Positions 45,731 through 56,924 of a stretch of DNA of 64,000 bases are shown here, piece by piece. Where the stretch lies: assembly GCA_023101885.1 (NCBI GenBank), contig JALPQD010000304.1, positions 1-64,000 on the forward strand, read 5' to 3'. The notes below the pieces were generated by a model, which made no database searches, was not told where the DNA came from, and worked only from the letters and a program-made list of their open reading frames with translations. Each line of letters starts with the position of its first letter. Positions within the stretch are counted from its first letter, which is position 1. Made by a program: the position numbers and the translations under genes. Origin of the DNA: Typhlomys cinereus. Taxonomy: Eukaryota; Chordata; Mammalia; Rodentia; Platacanthomyidae.

Positions 45731-45869
45731 GCCAACAAAACAATGACAACGCACACATTACATTTGTACTGCCTTGAATGTACTGGGATGAGACGGGAAC
45801 CTTGTGACCTCTATGTGGCAGTTGTGCTCCAACTGGAACACACCTGCCTGCCTTGCTAAAAACAGGCTA

Positions 45870-46000
45870 CTGAGCCCTGTTCCCAGCATTTGTGACTCAG
45901 GGGTCTGCAGTGGTGCCTGAGAATCTGCATTTCTGACAAGCTCCCAGATGGCATTGGAAATACTAGTCCAGACTACACACTGAGCATTGCTGCTAGAAAA
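45870..46000 (+). mobile_element. MER5A-like fragment
   Basis: GCCTGAGAATCTGCATTTCT and CAAGCTCCCAGATGGCATTG follow the MER5A pattern. Confidence 0.55.
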
Positions 46001-46685
46001 TATGATCCAATGTTCTCTTAAAGCTAGAAGAAACAGAATGGTTTTTGTGACCTAGCAACAGTACTCATCACATCGTAAAATCCATTTATGTGTCTTCAAT
46101 TTTGAGAAGCAGTCTGGATATTGAAAGACATATCCATAGGTAACCAAAATAAGACTCACCTAATAAGCATCATGCACTTATACATTTAGTAAGGCATGTT
46201 CATGTCACTGGAACTTGTCGTCCTTCAATACTCATTTCCCTTTATCTAGTTAGAAAGCTTCTACGCTGGGGCTGAGGACACAGGAAAGGAGGCGCCTTCT
46301 TCCCTGGCCTCCAGGAAGCTGGATGATGAGTTTCACCCATGAAGCTGGCTATGACCAAGCGATGAGTTTCACCAAGATGATCCACTCTTGCAAATTCAAG
46401 GACACACCCTCTAAAAACAGAGGAGAGTCTCTATTCTCCGACACTCTTTAAGAATGCCTGGCTCCCGCCCTTATTTATGGCTAGAACATGGACATAGCTA
46501 AGTTATAAGCACCATGCAGAGCCATAAGATGACCTTGGGAATGTAGGTTTCGATGCGGATGTCAAAGGGAAGCAGCTTGAGTCCCTGTTGCTGTGTCACT
46601 ACCTGTAGCCCTTGACATAGCTGTCATCACTGGGGGTTGCCTGTGACTCAAGGCCAACTTCACTTTTTCCTTGTTTATATTCTTT
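46001..46685. other. Unidentified, presumed intron
   Basis: No supported gene or repeat family. The motif GATGAGTTTCACC occurs twice, near 46325 and 46360. Confidence 0.4.
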
Positions 46686-46689
46686 TCAG

Positions 46690-46990
46690 GTTTTATGTAT
46701 AAATCCATATCATTTTCACCCTTTATTACCTAATCCCAATTCCCTCATTTCTCCGACTACAAAGGGGGATCTTCCCCCTTTTCATGGTATAATTTGGATA
46801 TGTCAAAATCACATGCTGGTCTCTTTCGGGAATAGACACTGTGGGTCTGTCATATCTGGAAGATACCATCTGAATGCACCCCTCTCTGCCTTCAGGCTCT
46901 TACATTCTCTCCACTCACTCTTCTTCCATGCTCCCGGAGCCTTGGGTTGGGAATGTTTTGGATGTACTCAAAGCTAGTCTTAATCCTAAC
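46690..46990 (-). mobile_element. Old L1 3' UTR-like fragment
   Basis: A pyrimidine-rich sequence with GGCTCTTACATTCTCTCCAC and CCCGGAGCCTTGGGTTGGGA resembles inverted old rodent L1 3' UTRs. The assignment is tentative. Confidence 0.35.
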
Positions 46991-47124
46991 CCAGAAAAAT
47001 TAAAAGACAGAGATGAAACACTGGGACCGTTAAATGAAGCTACACTGGGAAGGCGTCTGGCCTGGGTGAAAGAACTTGGTTATATATATTGTGCTGTCCT
47101 GGTGCTATGAAAAAAAAGACTACC

Positions 47125-47400
47125 TGACAAATGCAAGGGGTGGATGTGTTGCTCAGCTCACAGCTCCAGGTTACGACCCAGTATTATCGGGAAAGTCATA
47201 CCCACAGGACTTGAGGCGGATAGTCACACTGCATCTAGTCAGGAGCAGAGAGCGTTGGATGTTTGCTTGCTTTCTCCATCTCATACAGTCCAGAGGACGG
47301 ACCTGTCCATCCTCCCACATCAGTTACCCACATCCTTCACAGGCACGCCCGCCTTCTGCAGGTGATTCTAAACTGCGCCAAGTTGATGACCCAGGCTCCC
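47125..47400 (+). mobile_element. URR1-like DNA transposon fossil
   Basis: CAGCTCACAGCTCCAGGTTA, CCACATCAGTTACCCACATC and AAACTGCGCCAAGTTGATGA match the order of the rodent DNA-transposon family seen at 51.06 and 56.0 kb. Confidence 0.5.
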
Positions 47401-48305
47401 CACCCATGTGTGTTTAGTTTTCAGTCTAAGAGATTCTGTGACCTTGATCAAAGAGACAAATAGCTAATCGGCTTGAATTTCACATTCAGATAATAAACTT
47501 TGCAATATCCAACTTCAAAGCAGATTGTAATACCAGAACTTATTGAAGTCTATTTTCTGTCTTGGTCTGTAACCCAGAAGGCTGTTTTCTACAGACACGA
47601 TGACTTCAGATTCATAGGCTGCTTTTTTATTTTCCCCGCTTGCTTTTCATTGTGTTTTTTTTTCCCCCTAAACGGTCACAAGATGAGCTTATCAATGTAA
47701 AATTTCCTAGTTCTAATTTTTTTAGCTTTCTCTGTCTGTCTGATCATGCACTCCTTGGAGCAAGAAAAACCATTATGAATTGCAAAAGGGCCATGCATGG
47801 GTCCCAAACCGTGAGTTTCCATCACCACTTTTAACATATATGAAGACATCTCATCCTCAAAAGCTATATGCGTACTAATTTTTATTGAGGAGCAGGAAAG
47901 TAGTGAGAACCAATATATTTACATAATTTTAAATACTCTTTTTTTTCTTTAGCATTAAATTGAAGCAAAATCAACATGAATGATTCCAATATATGAAACC
48001 TGACCCAAATAATAAGAAAATATAGAATACCATGAGGCTGGAGAACTGAAGGTGACTCAACATCTGGCCACTGGAAAGATTTCCACATACACTGGTAAAT
48101 TTGAGCTGAGCTATGGTAATAGAGTCTGACAAAGGCTACACCAAGGAATTCAGGACTCCATCAACATTTTTGTGAGTAATTCCAGTTTAAAATTATGAAA
48201 TAACCAAAAGTGAAAACTTAGATAGGATGGGAAATGAAGCTATGCACTGGAAGGGAATTAATACTGTCAATCACTATTAGTAGAACTGGTGCAAGAAAGG
48301 ACAGG
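47401..48305. other. Unidentified, presumed intron
   Basis: AT-rich DNA with no supported gene or repeat. Confidence 0.4.
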
Positions 48306-48421
48306 TGGGGCTGAGGAGATGGCGCCGTCAGTAAAATGCTTTCCTTAAAGCGTGAGAATCTGAGTTTGAGCTCCAGAACTCACCTGAAAAATAAAGTAAA
48401 ACCTGAGTGTGGAGGTACATG
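48306..48421 (+). mobile_element. B3 SINE, left part
   Basis: The head GGGCTGAGGAGATGGCGCCG, the body AATCTGAGTTTGAGCTCCAG and the stretch up to GGTACATGCTTC are interrupted by the LTR at 48426-49052. The B3 continues at 49057-49250. Confidence 0.8.
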
Positions 48422-48425
48422 CTTC

Positions 48426-48737
48426 TGCGGAGGGGAAGCATAAAAAGAAAAATCTTAAAATCTTAAAAGAAATTTCTTAGGCCTGAGAAATTGCTGGCAG
48501 GCAATAAAAATGCCCACTCCCCTATTTTTCTCTGAAATTCCCCTCTGGAATGCCATTTGGCCAGAGGGCCGGAGAGCTGGAAAGAAGCCTGTATGCCAAT
48601 AAGACTGTAAAACACTGGCTGCTGAACTGCTTTAGGTGGGGTATGCAACCTCCTTTATCCCTTGTGTATAAAAACTGTGTGAAGATGTAATTTGGGGCTG
48701 CACACACATCACCCTGCCCATGTGTATAAGCCCTGAT

Positions 48738-48805
<68 letters not shown>

Positions 48806-49052
48806 AATAAAGCCTCTCCATTATTAATTTGAATTTTTGGTCCATGGTGAATCTTTGGATAACTCCCCCCCAAACCCATAATATTCTGGGGGTTCCCCCA
48901 TATGAGGCTGGACTATTTGTCAAGGAGCCAAAGGAAAGGCTTCTCTCTATAGTCGGGGCTGAAGGAAAAGCTCCCCTATAGCTGGGCATCTCTGAGCTCT
49001 AACCAAGCTCATAGTCTGTGCCTCACTGGGTGGATTTTCGGACCCCACAACA
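48426..49052 (+). mobile_element. Solo LTR of an endogenous retrovirus
   Basis: A 627-bp element begins TGCGGAGG and ends CCCACAACA, within a 4-bp duplication CTTC (48422-48425 and 49053-49056). It has a TATA-like GTATAAAAAC at 48665-48674 and a poly(A) signal AATAAAG at 48806-48812, with a CT tract between them. A U5-like segment follows. There is no internal gag-pol-env, so it is a solo LTR. A 4-bp TSD is usual for class I (gammaretrovirus-like) elements. Confidence 0.8.
48741..48801 (+). repeat. (CT)n tract inside the solo LTR
   Basis: About 30 CT units lie between the TATA-like box and AATAAA, so the R/U3 part of the LTR is expanded. Confidence 0.95.
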
Positions 49053-49056
49053 CTTC

Positions 49057-49250
49057 TAAACCCGGCACTAAGGGAGGCAGAGACAGGAGAATTCCTGGGG
49101 CTTGCTGGCCAGCCAACGTAGACTACTTCACAAGTTCCAGGCCAGGGGGAGACCTTAACTCCACACATAAGGTGGATAGCTCCTGTGGAATGACACACAA
49201 GGCTGTGCTCCAACCTCCACAGGCACGTGCACACATGTGTACATGCATAC
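49057..49250 (+). mobile_element. B3 SINE, right part
   Basis: TAAACCCGGCACTAAGGGAG then GCAG, GCTGGCCAGCCAACGTAGAC, TTCCAGGCCAGGGGGAGACC and TGACACACAAGGCTGTGCTC are the B3 body and tail, continuing from 48421. Confidence 0.8.
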
Positions 49251-49807
49251 AACTACGTGTGCCCCCAGTGTCACCCACATAAAGAGCGAAAATATTTTCC
49301 ATATGTGGCCATCCAGACAGGTCACATCATTAATACTCAGTGAGAAGCAATACAATAAGATACACCTAGAGACCTTTCTAGACCTTTCTGTCTTCCCAGA
49401 GAGACCAGACAACATTGCTGAAATTGCCTAAAGTAACTCTACTTGGTATTCAGTGGGGCATACCACCCAAGATAAACCCTTACACCTCTGTAAAAATGAT
49501 GATCTTCCTGTGTCCCATAGGAACCAAGTGCAGCCCACTTTCCATGGCGAGGAAGGTGAAGCAAAGACTTTTCTTGTCGTGAGAGACCAGAACCATAAAC
49601 TACAGCTCCACTACTCTGCAGATCTTTTGTTGCACAATATTCCCTCTAACATATTTAAAGGGAAGAAAAAACTTTCCTTACCTTGTCTTTTAGTTTTTCC
49701 ATCCAGCTTCTCACTAGAAAAAAAAATACCAAAGAAGTTATATAAATATCCATCTTTCACTTTATACTTCACAGTACTGACTTAATGCAGTGAATGATTT
49801 TTCTGTA

Positions 49808-50000
49808 TGGGGAGATGGATCAAAGGTTAAAGCCTTTTCCTCAAAAGTAAAGGGACCTGAGTTCAGATCCCCAGATCTCACATTGCAGGCAGCAGCCTAC
49901 AAACACAGCCCAAAAGGCAGGGCCTGGAAAACTCCTCCCACAGTAAGTAATACATTCAAGTGCCCTTTGATGTACACACACATGCACAACAATAAAGATT
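49808..50000 (+). mobile_element. B2-type SINE
   Basis: GGGGAGATGGATCAAAGGTT, GGGACCTGAGTTCAGATCCC and a CA-rich tail ACACACACATGCACAACAAT then AAAG. Confidence 0.75.
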
Positions 50001-50738
50001 TCCTATATGAAATGCAGCAAAAGTGTCAACAGTATGGTCTTGTTTTTGTTCTCATGATATCTACAATTCTCAATGAGAATACAAACATGTCTCTCATTAT
50101 GATTAGACAAATGAAGGGTTTTTTGTTTTTGTTTGTTTGTTTGTTTTGCTGAGTGCTTTTTCTATTATTACTTAGTGTGTTAAGGGAAAGCCTGGGGAAC
50201 GAGACAGGAAATTTCCCCCAAGACACTGTGATTTTTTTTTTCTTTTTAGCCTTACCCTTTCCCAGCATTTAGGCTCCATGAGAATGCTACACTTGACTGT
50301 GTCAGGCTACAGAGAACAGGCTGGGCCAGGGCCGCGGACAAGTCAGAGCAGCTCAGCACTGGCCCCAAAGAAAAACACTCACAAGCATATCTGAAAATGA
50401 AAGCATGGGGCCAAAGGAGAGAACATCTCACCTCTGCAAAACTGAACCATTCCAAGACAACATAGTCACAATTAACAATAAAAGGGACATGCGTGAAAGC
50501 CAACTGGAAAAGACAGTAGCAACGAGGGAATTTCACATGGATACGATCACAACCATTTGGAGTAGAGGAGGGAAGAAAGCATCAATAGAAATAAAATTAT
50601 GTTAGAGCGGCCGTATCGATGGTGGCTTGAAGCTGGTGAAGGGCTTTGTACTCTTTGCCAATTTTTGGTGCTACAATGGTGCTTCAACACTGAATGTTTA
50701 TTAAAACATTAAAAGGGACAAATACATGTTCATTTTAT

Positions 50739-50751
50739 ATTTTTAACTTAT

Positions 50752-50797
<46 letters not shown>

Positions 50798-51030
50798 CAA
50801 AGGGCACTGTGTGTCCCTATGGAGAACCAAAGTTGACTTGAGGATCATCCCAGATTGCTTCTACCTCCTTTTTGCTTCGCTCTGAGATTTCCCAGGTTCT
50901 ACCTACCAGGGCAGGAAGTTCAGGCTACCGCTGTTTCCTCCTGACATTTTTTACGTGGGACCTGGAATCCAAACTCAGGACCTTCTGCTTGTGAGGCAGA
51001 GTCTTAACCCCTGAGCCATCTCTCCAGCAC
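50739..51030 (-). mobile_element. tRNA-headed SINE
   Basis: The head complement CCCCTGAGCCATCTCTCCAG and the body match the 18.7 kb copy, with a GT tail at 50757-50794. The TSD TTCATTTTAT lies at 50729-50738 and 51031-51040. Confidence 0.85.
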
Positions 51031-51054
51031 TTCATTTTATCTTTGTTACCAAGT

Positions 51055-51350
51055 GTTGCAGTTACTCTTCTGCTGCTGTGAGACAACACTCAAGCACAAC
51101 TTAAGGGAGAAAAGAAGATTTATCTGACTTAAGGTTCCAGAGGGCATACAGTCCATTAGATCAGGAAGAGAGCAAGAACAGACTGTCAGTGGAAAGCAGG
51201 GAGGGGCTACCCAACATTAAGGCTCAGCCCGGTGAAGTGCCTTCCTCCAACAAGGCTCCACCTCCTAAAGTTGCCACAACTTTCCCTTAGCATTAACATC
51301 AGCTAAAGATGCAACACATGAGCCTGTGGAAGGAAACTCATTCAAATCAT
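51055..51350 (+). mobile_element. URR1-like DNA transposon fossil
   Basis: GTTACTCTTCTGCTGCTGTG then AGACAACACT, GGAAAGCAGGGAGGGGCTAC and AACAAGGCTCCACCTCCTAA are characteristic of a common rodent DNA-transposon repeat. Confidence 0.6.
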
Positions 51351-51714
51351 GACATCGAGCAAAAGAAAACAAGAGAGAGAGAGAGACAGAGAGAGAGAGA
51401 TTTCTTTAAACCAAGTTTCCTCTCTGGGAGCATCATAGGTAGGAAGGATGGAAACAGAACTGCCGCCTTTTCTTAGAGAGCTTCTTTCACAAGAACTCAG
51501 GTCTGCACTGCAGTACAGAGGCATTCGTGGGTGTTACAGAGTCAATTCCACTCCATGTATTCCAGTGGACACTAAAATTTCAACTTAATGATATTTCCTT
51601 ACCTTGTATTTTTCTTTCATTCTTCAATCATGTTAAAATGGAGGGTAAAGCCATTCTTTTCTCACGAGTTATATAAAAGCTGGAGACAGGCAAGAATTGG
51701 CTATGAGCCTAATT

Positions 51715-51820
51715 TTGAGTCCCTGATACAAGCATAAGTTACCCAAGAAGTCAGGATGACCTTGAAATCATGATCTTCTTTCCTCATCCTCCCAGTGCTG
51801 TGATTACAGGTGACTGCCTG
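51715..51820 (-). mobile_element. B1 SINE (inverted)
   Basis: TCAGGATGACCTTGAAATCA and CATCCTCCCAGTGCTGTGAT then TACAGG are the reverse complement of B1. Confidence 0.65.
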
Positions 51821-52819
51821 CTCATGGTGTTTTTCCTCCAGACATAATAATATGATGCCCTTTTGGATTTTGCTCTTGTCTAAATAAGGAGAAGGTTATG
51901 TAGCAACTCGAAACATTCTGATGTAGAGAAAAGCTTATGAGACTGAGAAAGCAGACAGCTCATAAGTCTCAGGAAGTTCCTGAAGCTAACCAGATTCAGG
52001 AGGTAAGAGGAACACTTGAAGACAGAGAAAACTGTAAGTGACTGCTGAAAAAGGGGAGTCCCTGGCCATGGGGGGAGCAGTCTGAAAGAGACCTGGGTGA
52101 GCTGACAGCATCTCTGCAGAGAGCTCCAGGGTTGTAGTTTCCATGTATTTTACTCAGACTGGAGTGGGCTTTTCAATGATGTATCTGCCTTTGAGTCACC
52201 TCTGATCCTGTAACTCTCACCTTCACCCATGCTCCTGAAAGTAACCCCAATAAACTCACTGGTTCATCAAGGTAAACTTTGGTGTCATCATTACTTCCGT
52301 CTGTTGTTGAATCCCTATTTGAGGTAAACAGACACTTGTGTGGCGCCTCCCCAGGGGAAAAAAGTCACACAGCAGTGCCAGCATGCCAACGTCAACAACT
52401 ATAGTTTGTTTTTGTTTGTTTTCAAGAAGCAGAAACATCATATGCATGAAAAGAATCTGAGTCAAAGCTTGTCGGAGATGTAGGGGGAATATTTACAATC
52501 AATATCGAAATCTTTGAAAAATGGTTAATTGTTTTAGTCAAAGATCCAGATCCTTCAAGAAGTAAATCGATTATTAGTTGAAGATAATTAATGTGTCTTC
52601 AGTAATTAATGGATGTGTGCAAAAGATGTTTAAATGATATTTGCCACAACCTATTTATAAGCAAAGGGTATTTTTAGCAGAAACAATAGAGGATGGTCTA
52701 AAACTTGGAGAGGAAAGAAAACCTGAGGCTGAGTCTACAGAGTGACGTCATGCAGCAAAATAAAAATATTTAAAGAAAAACAGCTACCAACCCAGGTTTA
52801 TAGATAAAGTGTTATGTCA
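51821..52819. other. Unidentified, presumed intron
   Basis: No supported gene or repeat. Confidence 0.4.
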
Positions 52820-52905
52820 GTGGTGGACACAGCTCAGTGCAGAGCCCATGATTAGTGTGTGTGGGATTGTCTCACTCTCCAGCACCAATGTAAAAGTTAT
52901 GTGTA
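52820..52905 (+). mobile_element. ID-like SINE
   Basis: GTGGACACAGCTCAGTGCAG then AGCCCATGATTAGTGTG and CTCTCCAGCACCAATG are a diverged ID. Confidence 0.5.
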
Positions 52906-53357
52906 TAATTATAACACCATGCATCCAACAGTAACCTAATTAAATAATGGGTGGTATAATTAAGATTAATTTTTCTTTTGTTCTTAATACTTTTGAATAT
53001 GTCAAATTATGCATAATTTTGTACTATGTTTAAATTAAGAGGAAAAACACACTTTAAAAAAAACCCCACAAAATTCTGTAAAGCTCTACAAATTGAAGTC
53101 ACTGGTAACAGGAGGATGAGGTCTCTCCACTCGGCTGGTTTCTTAGCAGATTCTATCCCCCTGATTCAATTCTCGAAATATTAGTGAAGAAATTCAAAAG
53201 CACAACAATATAATGAGGCCTTCTGGTCTCCTTTGAGGAGAGATAGAAGTATCCAGACCAAAAGCAGGCATGAATGAAGGTCACATATGCAAGACCACAG
53301 CAATCATACCCAATGCCAAAAAGCTGAAGGCTTTTCTCTTAGGATCAGGACATAAGG

Positions 53358-53435
53358 ACATCTACTCCCATTGCTATTCTACACAGCAGTTGAAATACAT
53401 CTACTCCCATTGCTATTCTACACAGCAGTTGAAAT
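53358..53435 (+). repeat. 39-bp perfect tandem duplication
   Basis: The 39-bp block starting ACATCTACTCCCATTGCTAT occurs at 53358-53396 and again, identical, at 53397-53435, within the ancient L1 ORF2. Confidence 0.95.
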
Positions 53436-53509
53436 TCTGGCCAGTGATCTCAGGCAAGAAAGGAAAGGCATCTAACTTAGAAATAAGTTAAATGAGAGAA
53501 GAAGAAATC

Positions 53510-53510
<1 letters not shown>

Positions 53511-53561
<51 letters not shown>
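53511..53561 (+). repeat. (CA)n microsatellite
   Basis: About 25 CA units. Confidence 0.95.
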
Positions 53562-53562
<1 letters not shown>

Positions 53563-53565
53563 GGC

Positions 53566-53571
53566 AGAACT

Positions 53572-53606
<35 letters not shown>

Positions 53607-53790
53607 TTCATTCATTTATTTATTTATTTATTTAATGGGGGGGTGTCACTCTGGGATTTCCCAAGCTCTGCCCACCAGGGCCAGAAGTTCAGGCCCTGAC
53701 GATTTCCCCTTGACCATTTTATGTGGGACCTGGGATCTGAACTTCTGCTTGTGAGGCAGAGTCTTAACCCTGAGTCATCCCTCCAGCCCC
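53566..53790 (-). mobile_element. tRNA-headed SINE with TTTA tail
   Basis: The tail is (TTTA)n at 53571-53634. The body CTGGGATTTCCCAAGCTCTG and head complement GAGTCATCCCTCCAGCCCC match the 50.9 kb copy. Confidence 0.8.
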
Positions 53791-53904
53791 AGTAACAGTA
53801 AACTTACAGAATATAAAATGAATATGTAAAAATCAGTAGTATTGCTACCTACCAACAAGTTACTGAAAAGAAATCAGGAAAAAGTCCCATTTACAATAGC
53901 TGTG

Positions 53905-53906
<2 letters not shown>

Positions 53907-53963
<57 letters not shown>
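53907..53963 (+). repeat. (GATA)n microsatellite
   Basis: About 14 GATA units within the ancient L1 ORF2. Confidence 0.95.
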
Positions 53964-54074
53964 ATAAATTTAGCCAAGAAAGTAAAATTCCTATACAAAA
54001 GGAATCAAAGACACATAAAAAAGTGGGAAAGCAGGTATATGGAAAAAATGTTCAACATCATTACCTAGATTCAC

Positions 54075-54118
54075 TCATCTTCTGTTACTACAACAAAATA
54101 ACTAAAGCTGGGGAACTT
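54075..54118 (+). mobile_element. DNA-transposon-like fossil, left part
   Basis: ATCTTCTGTTACTACAACAA then AATAACTAAAGCTGGGG continues, past the L1 inserted at 54138, as TTGACTTACAGTTCTGGCCC. The pattern is a common mammalian repeat. Confidence 0.5.
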
Positions 54119-54137
54119 ACAAAGAAAAGTGTGTTTC

Positions 54138-54496
54138 ACAAGTTAGGGCCAAAGCAATCATAATTGGACTTTGCATGCCCTGCGCAATATCCAACACACT
54201 ATTGACCCCACAAAGTCTACATTTGCTAAAGGCACTAGGATCCTTGGAGGCAAGGGATTGACAGTCACAGTAGTGTTCCGATGCTTAAAGGGAACACAGG
54301 AAATGGTTCTGGGAAATGCGACTGGGTCCTTGCACCTCATCGGAGAGGAGGACCCAGAGGAGAGTTTGGCACTGGGGGATGGGGAGGGAAAGGGGAGGGG
54401 AGGGGACACAGGAAGGATGGGGGTTGGAGGGAGGGGGGGACCGGTATACCTGTTAAGTTTGTATGAGTGGAAAAAAAATAAAATAAAATAAAAAAA
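54138..54496 (+). mobile_element. 5'-truncated L1 (3' UTR only)
   Basis: A 359-bp insertion runs from ACAAGTTAGGGCCAAAGCAA to GTTTGTATGAGTGG and an A-rich tail. A perfect 19-bp TSD ACAAAGAAAAGTGTGTTTC lies at 54119-54137 and 54497-54515. Confidence 0.93.
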
Positions 54497-54861
54497 CAAA
54501 GAAAAGTGTGTTTCTTGACTTACAGTTCTGGCCCAAATCAAAAAGCTTATGTTTGGTGGTGACCTATGACCATGAAGGCTCTAAAACCCGTTCAGGGAGT
54601 CACTACATGGAAGAGAATGCGGGTCAAAGCAGCCACGTCAGAGTGCTGCCTATCAAGGTCGTGGCGAATGATACAGGTGAGGGCAAATCAAAATATAGAG
54701 AATGTTTATTGGCTCCTGCTATCCTGAGCCTCTGTCTATCTTCTCCTGCCCCAGTCTGACAAATGCCCTCTTCCTTCTGATTTCCTGTGTGTCACCCTCT
54801 GACCCTGTCTCTTACTCTCTGTTTCATGTTGTCATTAGTAATTATGTTTCTTTGCTTCTCT

Positions 54862-54866
<5 letters not shown>

Positions 54867-54903
<37 letters not shown>
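54867..54903 (+). repeat. (CT)n microsatellite
   Basis: A pure CT run of about 18 units. Confidence 0.95.
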
Positions 54904-54904
<1 letters not shown>

Positions 54905-54935
54905 GGGCTACAGAGATGATAAGAATATGATAAGA

Positions 54936-55441
54936 CCTGGAACTAGGCCAGCCTAATCTCTCCCCATCCTGAAGCTCAGGGAAATTTGCGGAAGCGGGGG
55001 CGGTAAGATTGTAAGAGCCTAAAGATGGGGAGGAGCAACGATATGCAAGATACTCCACACAAGTTAGGGCCGAAGCAGTCATAATAGAACTTTGCATGAC
55101 CTGCACAATGACCAACACATTATTGACCCCACAAAGTCTAGCATGGACTAAAGGCACTAGGATCCTTAGAAGCTAAGGATTAACAGCCACAATAGTGTTC
55201 CTATACTTAAGGGGAATACAAGAAAGAGTTCTAGGAAATGCCACTGAGTCAGAGGACCCAGAGTAAAGTTTGACATGCATATTAAAGGATGCTCCAGGGA
55301 TGGGGGGGAGGCACTGGGAGATAGGGGAGGAAGAAGAGGAAAAAGGAGGAGGGAGCAAGGGGGTCCAGGAAGGGGTGGAGGGAGGGAGGGGACCGGGGTA
55401 CCTATTAAGTTTGTATGAGCGGAAATAAAAAAATTTTAAAA
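54936..55441 (+). mobile_element. 5'-truncated L1 (3' UTR only)
   Basis: It runs from CCTGGAACTAGGCCAGCC through the polypurine tract to GTTTGTATGAGCGGAAAT and an A tail. The TSD is AAGAATATGAT(A/G)AGA at 54921-54935 and 55442-55456. Confidence 0.9.
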
Positions 55442-55504
55442 AAGAATATGATGAGATTTCTGGCCTCACTTCTTTATCTCTCATCAGAGTAAACTATATT
55501 TTTT

Positions 55505-55700
55505 AAATATCTTATTTATTTGAGAGAAATAGAGAGACAGAGAGAAACATGAGTGTGTGCACGCAACAGTGCTTGTGTGGTCAGAGCACAATTACCGGAA
55601 TTCAACTCTCTACTTCCACCACGTAGACTCTGGGGATTGAACTCAGGTCAACAGGTTCACACACAAGTGCCTTTACCCTCAGAGCCATCTCAGTGCCCTT
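55505..55700 (-). mobile_element. B2-type SINE (inverted)
   Basis: TTATTTATTTGAGAGAAATA, CTGGGGATTGAACTCAGGTC and CCCTCAGAGCCATCTCAGTG. Confidence 0.7.
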
Positions 55701-56004
55701 GAATTAAATGTTTCAGTTCCATCTCAGCCTGGGAGTTTTCCTTCTCCCTCCTATGTGCCAGGGCTATAGTATCTGAGCTCTCGCTCCACAGCAACCAACT
55801 GAAAGGCAGAAGTCCTGCAATAAAACCTAAAACTCAGAAGGCGCAACGCTAAAGACATTAAGTAAGGCTCAGATGCGAGGCACATCTACGTAAAATATGA
55901 ATGGCAGGAGCAGATTCCTAGCGGGACAGAGAAGCTGGTTATGAACAGGCAGAGCTTGCGCAGTATCACTGTGAGTAAGTTTGTTGGCAGATGACGCAAT
56001 CTAA

Positions 56005-56340
56005 ACAGCGTCTGTCACTGTGACAGAACACCTAAAAGAAGCAACTTAAAGAGGAAGAAATTATTTTTAGTTCATGGCCTGAGAGGGTTTAGTCCACCTC
56101 CATGAGGAAGGCATAGTGGAGTTTGTGGCAGCAGGAGCACAAGGCTGAGCCTCTTCGCATCCCCACAGATCAGGAAAGAAGTTCTGAACAGGAAGTAGGG
56201 CTGTAACTCTCAAATCCTACAGTGACCCCCTTTTTCCAATTAGGCCTCACTTCCCAAAAGTCCCACCACCTCCCAAAACGGATCTCCCAGCTATTCAAAT
56301 GCAAGAGCTTGTGGGAGAGTTTACATCCATATCATAGCAT
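56005..56340 (+). mobile_element. URR1-like DNA transposon fossil
   Basis: TCTGTCACTGTGACAGAACA, TTCATGGCCTGAGAGGGTTT, CCAATTAGGCCTCACTTCCC and GCAAGAGCTTGTGGGAGAGT follow the rodent DNA-transposon order. Confidence 0.6.
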
Positions 56341-56765
56341 GTAGCTATGGAGAAGTCAGATGGCAACTGAAGTCGAGAGAATGAATAAGACAACATAGAG
56401 TCCCGAGTAGATAGATATTAGTATTCCTAGAGAGGTAAAACTACAGCCAGAGGCCAAGGAATTAAGAGTTAATGAGAACACAGAGTCTAAGACATATCAT
56501 AGTCTGCTATACAACACTAGGGATTCAGGAGATTTGGTGGCTTGGTTCTTGCTCTAACCCAAAGCATCTGCACACCAGGAGGGTCATAGCTTCCATCCAA
56601 AGACCTGCAAACTGGAGACCCAGGACAAGCTAGTGTTTCCAGGCTGAAGCTGATGTCCCAACTCAAAGCTGTCAGACTGGATGAATTCCCTTTAATTCAT
56701 TATTTGTGATTATTTGTGTTCTATCTGAGCTGGATGAGGTCTACCCATATTTGATTTTACTCGCT
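56341..56765. other. Unidentified, presumed intron
   Basis: No supported gene or repeat. Confidence 0.4.
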
Positions 56766-56774
56766 CTACCAATT

Positions 56775-56779
<5 letters not shown>

Positions 56780-56824
<45 letters not shown>
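56780..56824 (+). repeat. (CT)n microsatellite
   Basis: A pure CT run of about 22 units. Confidence 0.95.
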
Positions 56825-56826
<2 letters not shown>

Positions 56827-56924
56827 GCCTCATATTTTTCTCCTATCTCATGCCTCCTACCTCTTTCTTAATAAGAATCATTGTGATATCAGTGGGGTGG
56901 CCTGAAGAGAGGTAACTTGATATA

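Larger units (their letters stand above)
53250..54055 (+). mobile_element. Ancient L1 ORF2 fragment, interrupted
   Basis: CCAATGCCAAAAAGCTGAAG, AGTTGAAATTCTGGCCAGTG, then after inserted repeats TCAGTAGTATTGCTACCTAC and GTCCCATTTACAATAGCT and AATAAATTTAGCCAAGAAAG are the ordered ORF2 RT-region signature of old L1s. Interrupted by a CA tract, a SINE and a GATA tract. Confidence 0.75.

Noticed and set aside
53907..53963. Regular tetranucleotide array considered as a CRISPR-like array
   Set aside because: It is a plain GATA microsatellite with no spacers. The genome is mammalian.
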